Made by a program: the position numbers and the translations under genes. A stretch of DNA of 64,000 bases, taken from assembly GCA_029057785.1 (NCBI GenBank), contig JAIDZC010000018.1, positions 1 to 64,000 of the forward strand, in the 5' to 3' direction. This document shows positions 58,598 to 64,000 of this stretch, piece by piece. The DNA comes from Anaeroplasmataceae bacterium. Lineage in GTDB: Bacteria > Bacillota_I > Bacilli_A > Acholeplasmatales > Anaeroplasmataceae. Below the pieces are notes generated by a model. That model made no database searches, was not told the origin of the DNA, and saw only the letters and a list, made by a program, of their open reading frames with translations. The stretch's first letter is position 1, and each line of letters begins with the position of its first letter.

Positions 58598-61500
58598 ATG
58601 AAAAAAATAAAAATTATTATTTCATTAATCTTTATTGTATTCTTTGTTGTGCTTTTTTCTTCTTGTGAAAAAAAGCATACGCACAACTATTCTGCAGAAT
58701 GGACTATAGACAAGGAAGCAACCTGTACAGAAGTAGGAAGTAAATCTCATCACTGTTTAGGTTGTAATGAAAATATTGATGTTACAGAAATACCTGTGAT
58801 AGACCATAGTTACGGAAGTTGGAAAACAACGAAAGAACCAACTGAAGAAACTACAGGCTTAAAAGAAAGAGAATGTAGTAAATGCCACTATAAAGAAACA
58901 GAAGCATTACCAGTTTTAGATCATACGCACAACTATTCTACAGAATGGACCATAGACAAAGAAGCAACCTGTACAGAAGTGGGAAGTAAATCACATCATT
59001 GTTTAGGCTGTAGTGAAAAAATAGATATTACAGAAATACCAATGATAGACCACAGTTATGGAAGTTGGACAACAACGAAAGAACCAACTGAAGAAACTAC
59101 AGGCTTGAAAGAAAGAGAATGTAGTAGTTGTCATAATAAAGAAACTAAAACAATACCAGCGTTAGACCATACACACAACTATTCTACAGAATGGACAATA
59201 GATAAGGAAGCCACTTGTACGAAGGCTGGAAGTAAATCCCATCATTGCTTAGGCTGTGATGCCAAGGCAGATATCACCACTATACCATCTCTTGGTCATA
59301 GTTTTGAAAACTGGATTTTAACAGTTGAGCCAAGCTTAAACTCTAGAGGCTTGTTAACTAGAGTTTGTGAGAGCAATTCAGATCATAAAGAAACTTATGT
59401 TATGCCTATATTAAATAAGATAGATTATTCTTATTATCTAATTGGATCTTCGCTTTGTGATGAAGCAGGATTAGAAAAATATATTTTCACAAAGGACGGA
59501 GATGTATTTGAGTTTACAAATGAAGTCAAACCACTAGATCATAGTTTTGGAGAATGGATTACGACAACAGAGCCAACCGAAGAAACAGAAGGATTAAAAG
59601 AAAGAGAATGTAGCACATGTCATACTAAAGAAATAGAGACTCTTCCAATGTTAGACCATCTTCATAATTATTCCAATGAATGGGTAATGGATAAGGAGCC
59701 GACCTGTTTAGAAGCGGGAAGCAAATCCCACCATTGTTTAGAGTGTGATTCAAAGACAGATATTACACCTATCCCAGCATTAGGTCATAGCTTTGGAAAC
59801 TGGGTAGTAACAATGCATCCAGATTGTACCTCCTATGGTCTATTGACTAGAGTATGTAGTATTAATTCAAGCCATAAGGAAACATACTTATTGCATGAAT
59901 TTAATAAAGTAGATTATCAATATCAATTAGAGAAAAGCCCACTATGTGATGAGGCAGGCTTAGAAAAATATATTTTCATTAAAGATGGAGACATATTTGA
60001 GTTTACAAATGAAATTGAAGCCACAGGACATAGTTTTGGAGAATGGACCACAACAAAGGAACCAACAGAGACAGCTACAGGAATAAAAGAAAGAGAATGT
60101 AGTGGATGTCATATTAAAGAAACACAAACTCTTCCAGTATTAGAGCATGTACATAAGTACTCCTCTGAGTGGACAATAGATATAGAGGCTACCTGCACAA
60201 AGATAGGAAGTAAATCACATCATTGTTTAGGCTGTGAAGATAAAATAGACATTACTGAAATTCCAATGCTTGACCATAGTTTTGGAGTGTGGATTATAAC
60301 AAAAGAAGCAACAGAAGAATCTGAAGGCTCAAGGGAAAGAGAATGTGCTGCTTGTCATTTCAAAGAAACAGAGATCATACCTATATTAAGTCATACACAT
60401 AATTATTCTTCTGACTGGATTATTGATAAGGCAGCCACCTGTACAGAAACCGGAAGCAAATCTTATCATTGCCTAGGATGTGGAAATAAGAAAGATATCA
60501 CCTCTATTCCAGCAACTGGTCATAGTTTTGGAAGCTGGACATTAATAACAGAACCAAGCTTTTCTTCTGAAGGCTTATTAACTCGAGTTTGTAGCAGTGA
60601 TTCAAATCATAAGAATACCTATATTTTATCAAAGCTTAATGAACAAAATTATAGATATAAATTAGTACAAAGATCATTATGTGATACAAAAGGAATAGAA
60701 AAATATACATTCATTAAGGATGATGATATATTTGAGTTTACAAGAGAACTAGAAGAATTAGGACATAGTTTTGGAAACTGGCAGGTTACAACTGAGCCAA
60801 GTCTAACTTCTACAGGAGTATTAACGAAAGTTTGTAGCAGAGATTCAAATCATAAAGAAACATTTATCTTACCTCTGCTAAATGTAGATGCTTATACTTA
60901 CAGACTTGTATCTAAAGGAACTTGTATCAGACCTAGTAGTGAAACCTATGAATATAAGAAAGATAATCAAACCTTTAAATTTTATGTAGGTCAACTTACT
61001 TCTCATTCTACTGGAGCTAATTTGTACTATAATGAAACTATACATTGGGCTTTATGTAGTGTTTGTGGTAGTCCAATAGAAGCTAATCATGATTTTATAG
61101 ATGACGATTGTTCTAACTGTAATTATAATAAAGTCCTTGGAACGAAGGGTTTACTTTATGTGGAGAATACTGCTCAGGGATATACAGTTCGTAAAGGAAC
61201 TGTTCAAGATTTAACCATCATAATACCTGAAAAGTATAATAACCTACCTGTAGTAAACATATCCTCTTTTTCTAGTAGCAAAATTGTTAGCATTGTGATA
61301 CCAAAAAGTGTAACAAGTATACAATCCAATGCATTCAGTGATTGTAGCAAACTAGTAAATGTTTATTATGAAGGAAGCATAGAGGATTGGTGTAATATAA
61401 ATTTTGCTAGTGATTCTTCAAATCCAATGTATTATGCAAACCATTTCTATTTGAGAAATAATGACAATGCTTGGGAAGAAATCACCAGCATAAATATACC

Positions 61501-63334
61501 ATCTACTATAACGGAAATAGGAAATTATCAATTCTATGGGTTTACATATTTGAGTTCAATAGAAATCCCAAATAGTGTGACAAGTATAGGAAATAGTGCC
61601 TTCTATGCTTGTCACAGTTTAGAAAGCATAGAAATTCCACAAAATGTAACGAGTATAGAAACAGAGACCTTCTATGATTGTAGCAGTCTAGAAAGCATAG
61701 GAATCCCACGAAATGTAACAAGTATAGGAAAACGGGCTTTCTATAGGTGTAGCAGTCTTACAGATTTAATTATTCCAAACAATGTAACAGATATAGGATA
61801 TGATGCTTTCTATAAATGTGATGGTCTTATAAGTGTCTACTATGAAGGAACATTAGAAGAATGGTGTGTTATTCAATTTGGTAATCTTAGTTTGGGTGAT
61901 GAATCAAATCCAATGCATTATGCAAGTCATTTCTATTTAAGAAATAGTAATAATGAATGGGAAGAAATCGCAAGTGATATTGTGATACCAAAAAGTATTA
62001 CAAGTATAGGTGAATATGCTTTCGATGGCTTTAACAATTTAACTAATGTTTATTATGAAGGAACATTGGAAGAATGGTGCAATATAGAATTTGGAAATGT
62101 GAAATCTAGTCCAATGCATTATGCAAGTCATTTCTATCTAAAAAATAGTAACAACGAGTGGGAAGAAATCACAAATGACATTGTGATACCAAAAAGCCTA
62201 ACAACAATAAAGGACTGTGCTTTTGCTGGTTTTAACAATCTAATCAACGTTTACTACGAAGGAACTATAGAAGAATGGTGTAATATAGAATTTAGTGGAT
62301 ATTATGTTTTAGGTAATCCAATGTATTATGCAAGTCATTTCTATATAAGAGATAGTAATAATGAATGGGAAGAAGTTATAAATATTGAGATTCCTGATAC
62401 AATCACAGAAATTGGGCATGCACAATTTGCAGGGTTTAATATGTCTACTCTAACAATTCCTGGAAGTGTTACGAGGATAGATATGATTGCATTTTATAAT
62501 TGCGAAAATCTAACTAAAGTCATTATAGAAGAAGGGGTAGTAGAATTAGGAAGATCTGTATTTGAAGGCTGTAGCAATCTAACGAGTGTTTTCCTTCCAC
62601 AAAGCTTGACCCAGTTTGATATGCTTGGATTTGACAAGTGTGAGAGATTTACATCAGTTTATTATGAAGGAAGTATAGAGGATTGGTGTGCCATTAATTT
62701 CAATAATGTGAGTAAAAATCCAATGTTTTTTGCAAATCGTTTCTATTTGAGAAACAGTAATAATTCTTGGGAGGAACTTACTCATCTTATACTTCCTAAA
62801 AACATTACTACAATAGGAAGTTATCAATTTGCAAAATTTAGTAATGTAATTGCTCTCACTATTCCTAAAACCTTAAAAAGGATAGAAACTGCTGCTTTTC
62901 AAGGTTGGGAATCTCTTACGAATGTTTATTATGAAGGAAGTATTGAAGATTGGCTTCAAATAGAGTTTCCAACAACCTACTCTAATCCAATGATGTATGC
63001 AAGCCATTTATTTGTACAAGGGGAAGACGGAGAATGGATAGAAGTTCAAGAAATTAAAATTCCTTCTAGTATAACACAATTAAAAGCACGAGTATTTTCT
63101 GGCTATACTGCTTCCATAAATATCATAATTCCAGATACTGTTAAATCTATTAGTACATATTCTTTTAGCAATTGTAAAGCTATTGTTTTATGTGAAAGCT
63201 CAAATATTAATGCGACTTGGGAGACAACTTTCAATAATAATAAGGTTTCTCATTATTGGTATAGTGATATAGAACCAACTGGTTCTGGAAACTGGTGGCA
63301 CTATGTAGATGGAGTCCCAGTGATTTGGTCATAA
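58598..63334 (+). CDS. Giant surface lipoprotein: Cys/His-rich repeats + BspA-type LRR_5 repeats
   Basis: Lipobox LFSSC; repeated HNYS.EWTIDKEATCTE.GSKSHHCLGC..; ITSIGNSAFYACHSLESIEIP LRR units; VYYEGSIEDWCNI repeats. Confidence 0.9.
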   Translation: MKKIKIIISLIFIVFFVVLFSSCEKKHTHNYSAEWTIDKEATCTEVGSKSHHCLGCNENIDVTEIPVIDHSYGSWKTTKEPTEETTGLKERECSKCHYKETEALPVLDHTHNYSTEWTIDKEATCTEVGSKSHHCLGCSEKIDITEIPMIDHSYGSWTTTKEPTEETTGLKERECSSCHNKETKTIPALDHTHNYSTEWTIDKEATCTKAGSKSHHCLGCDAKADITTIPSLGHSFENWILTVEPSLNSRGLLTRVCESNSDHKETYVMPILNKIDYSYYLIGSSLCDEAGLEKYIFTKDGDVFEFTNEVKPLDHSFGEWITTTEPTEETEGLKERECSTCHTKEIETLPMLDHLHNYSNEWVMDKEPTCLEAGSKSHHCLECDSKTDITPIPALGHSFGNWVVTMHPDCTSYGLLTRVCSINSSHKETYLLHEFNKVDYQYQLEKSPLCDEAGLEKYIFIKDGDIFEFTNEIEATGHSFGEWTTTKEPTETATGIKERECSGCHIKETQTLPVLEHVHKYSSEWTIDIEATCTKIGSKSHHCLGCEDKIDITEIPMLDHSFGVWIITKEATEESEGSRERECAACHFKETEIIPILSHTHNYSSDWIIDKAATCTETGSKSYHCLGCGNKKDITSIPATGHSFGSWTLITEPSFSSEGLLTRVCSSDSNHKNTYILSKLNEQNYRYKLVQRSLCDTKGIEKYTFIKDDDIFEFTRELEELGHSFGNWQVTTEPSLTSTGVLTKVCSRDSNHKETFILPLLNVDAYTYRLVSKGTCIRPSSETYEYKKDNQTFKFYVGQLTSHSTGANLYYNETIHWALCSVCGSPIEANHDFIDDDCSNCNYNKVLGTKGLLYVENTAQGYTVRKGTVQDLTIIIPEKYNNLPVVNISSFSSSKIVSIVIPKSVTSIQSNAFSDCSKLVNVYYEGSIEDWCNINFASDSSNPMYYANHFYLRNNDNAWEEITSINIPSTITEIGNYQFYGFTYLSSIEIPNSVTSIGNSAFYACHSLESIEIPQNVTSIETETFYDCSSLESIGIPRNVTSIGKRAFYRCSSLTDLIIPNNVTDIGYDAFYKCDGLISVYYEGTLEEWCVIQFGNLSLGDESNPMHYASHFYLRNSNNEWEEIASDIVIPKSITSIGEYAFDGFNNLTNVYYEGTLEEWCNIEFGNVKSSPMHYASHFYLKNSNNEWEEITNDIVIPKSLTTIKDCAFAGFNNLINVYYEGTIEEWCNIEFSGYYVLGNPMYYASHFYIRDSNNEWEEVINIEIPDTITEIGHAQFAGFNMSTLTIPGSVTRIDMIAFYNCENLTKVIIEEGVVELGRSVFEGCSNLTSVFLPQSLTQFDMLGFDKCERFTSVYYEGSIEDWCAINFNNVSKNPMFFANRFYLRNSNNSWEELTHLILPKNITTIGSYQFAKFSNVIALTIPKTLKRIETAAFQGWESLTNVYYEGSIEDWLQIEFPTTYSNPMMYASHLFVQGEDGEWIEVQEIKIPSSITQLKARVFSGYTASINIIIPDTVKSISTYSFSNCKAIVLCESSNINATWETTFNNNKVSHYWYSDIEPTGSGNWWHYVDGVPVIWS
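58677..60500 (+). repeat. Tandem ~245-370-bp coding repeats in the lipoprotein gene
   Basis: Units starting near 58680, 58924, 59169, 59656, 60148, 60394 share near-identical DNA (e.g. gaagcaacctgtacagaagt.ggaagtaaatc). Confidence 0.8.
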
Positions 63335-63379
63335 AAAAAGAAGTAATTTAACCTCTAAATAAGGATAAATAAAATAGAC

Positions 63380-63432
63380 TCTATAAAGTAGACACATTAA
63401 AATGTGAAAATTTTATAGAGCCTTTTATTTTT
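63380..63432 (+). terminator. Terminator after the lipoprotein gene
   Basis: CTCTATAAA...TTTATAGAG-CCTTTTATTTTT. Confidence 0.65.
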
Positions 63433-63442
63433 AATATAAGAA

Positions 63443-63595
63443 ATGTTGAGAACAGTACTATTTGTTAGCAGGTCAAGATACTTATTGATAAAAAGGCTTG
63501 GACTCGGAAGTTATGAAGAGTACATGGATTACTTGGAGTTTGTGGAAATTCAATTGAAACAAATAGAAAAGACCTTGAATGTAGGACAAGTTTAA
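63443..63595 (+). CDS. 50-aa orphan ORF or gene remnant
   Basis: MLRTVLFVSRSRYLLIKRLGLGSYEEYMDYLEFVEIQLKQIEKTLNVGQV; end overlaps the terminator AAAAGACCTTGAAT/ATTCAAGGTCTTTT. Confidence 0.35.
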   Translation: MLRTVLFVSRSRYLLIKRLGLGSYEEYMDYLEFVEIQLKQIEKTLNVGQV

Positions 63596-63683
63596 TCATC
63601 CTTATTCAAGGTCTTTTATTTATAATAAAACTAGTTTATTGATAAGTATTATCATTTATGTTATAATAAACGATATAAAAAAA

Positions 63684-63731
63684 TGGCGACTCGGACAGGA
63701 TTCGAACCTGCGACCGACGGCTTAGAAGCCA
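63684..63731 (-). other. 3' half of tRNA-Arg(UCU) = probable att site of an integrative element extending right
   Basis: Minus strand CTTCTAAGCCGTCGGTCGCAGGTTCGAATCCTGTCCGAGTCGCCA: anticodon loop, T arm, acceptor 3' strand and CCA intact; 5' of the anticodon loop does not pair. Confidence 0.75.
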
Positions 63732-64000
63732 AGTGACCAACATTCAATATCTTATTTTTTCGTTAATATTCTTTATAAAATAGACAATATCTTATAAAAT
63801 AGTTCTCTATAACTTCTATAACTTCTATATCGTTTTAATAATTCATATAAGTTTCCCGTAAAAAATCCCGCACGATTTTTCCCCGCACAATCCCGCATAA
63901 TTTGTTAATTCATCAAGACAAGATCATACATGAATTATTAAGAGATTAAGCCTGTAAAATCGAAAATGTAAAACAACCAACTAATTTAAAATTCTATCAA

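Noticed and set aside
58677-60500. Possible CRISPR-like array from regularly spaced repeats
   Set aside because: Repeats are in-frame protein modules of a single ORF; no short direct repeats with unique spacers and no cas genes in the window

Overview
AT-rich Firmicutes/Bacilli-like chromosomal window; the exact taxon cannot be fixed from sequence alone. About 1-23 kb is an accessory, defence-island-like region. It holds a tyrosine integrase, a decayed large serine recombinase, Fic + McrB_N/DUF3883 nuclease genes, a GHKL ATPase/STAS-like/TM trio, a UvrD helicase with inserted nuclease + orphan protein, an SF1 helicase + orphan + HNH + Asn-rich micropeptide cassette, a leaderless vWA protein, and a GHKL-ATPase three-gene operon. 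About 23-57 kb is mostly housekeeping (cinA, udk, priA, fmt, metK, lemA, sirtuin, htpG, copA/csoR, Ca/Mn P-type ATPase, rluD-like, tldD/pmbA, pduL), with a SAM-type riboswitch, a Mn2+ (yybP-ykoY) riboswitch, a horizontally acquired PL11-like lyase and an S-4TM-like effector. About 58-63 kb encodes a giant repeat/BspA-LRR lipoprotein with a poly-G tract inside a candidate upstream promoter. The window ends with the 3' half of a tRNA-Arg(UCU), which looks like an integrative-element att site. Strongest candidates for something undescribed: (1) tandem promoters/sRNA with multi-segment complementarity to the leader of the helicase-HNH cassette (12.5-17.3 kb); (2) the GHKL three-gene operon at 19.2-22.7 kb; (3) the UvrD-nuclease module behind an interleaved-stem (pseudoknot) leader; (4) the phase-variable promoter at 58.37 kb; (5) a read-through CopA-CopZ fusion retaining an internal Shine-Dalgarno. 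All family calls come from motif recognition by eye; no searches were run.
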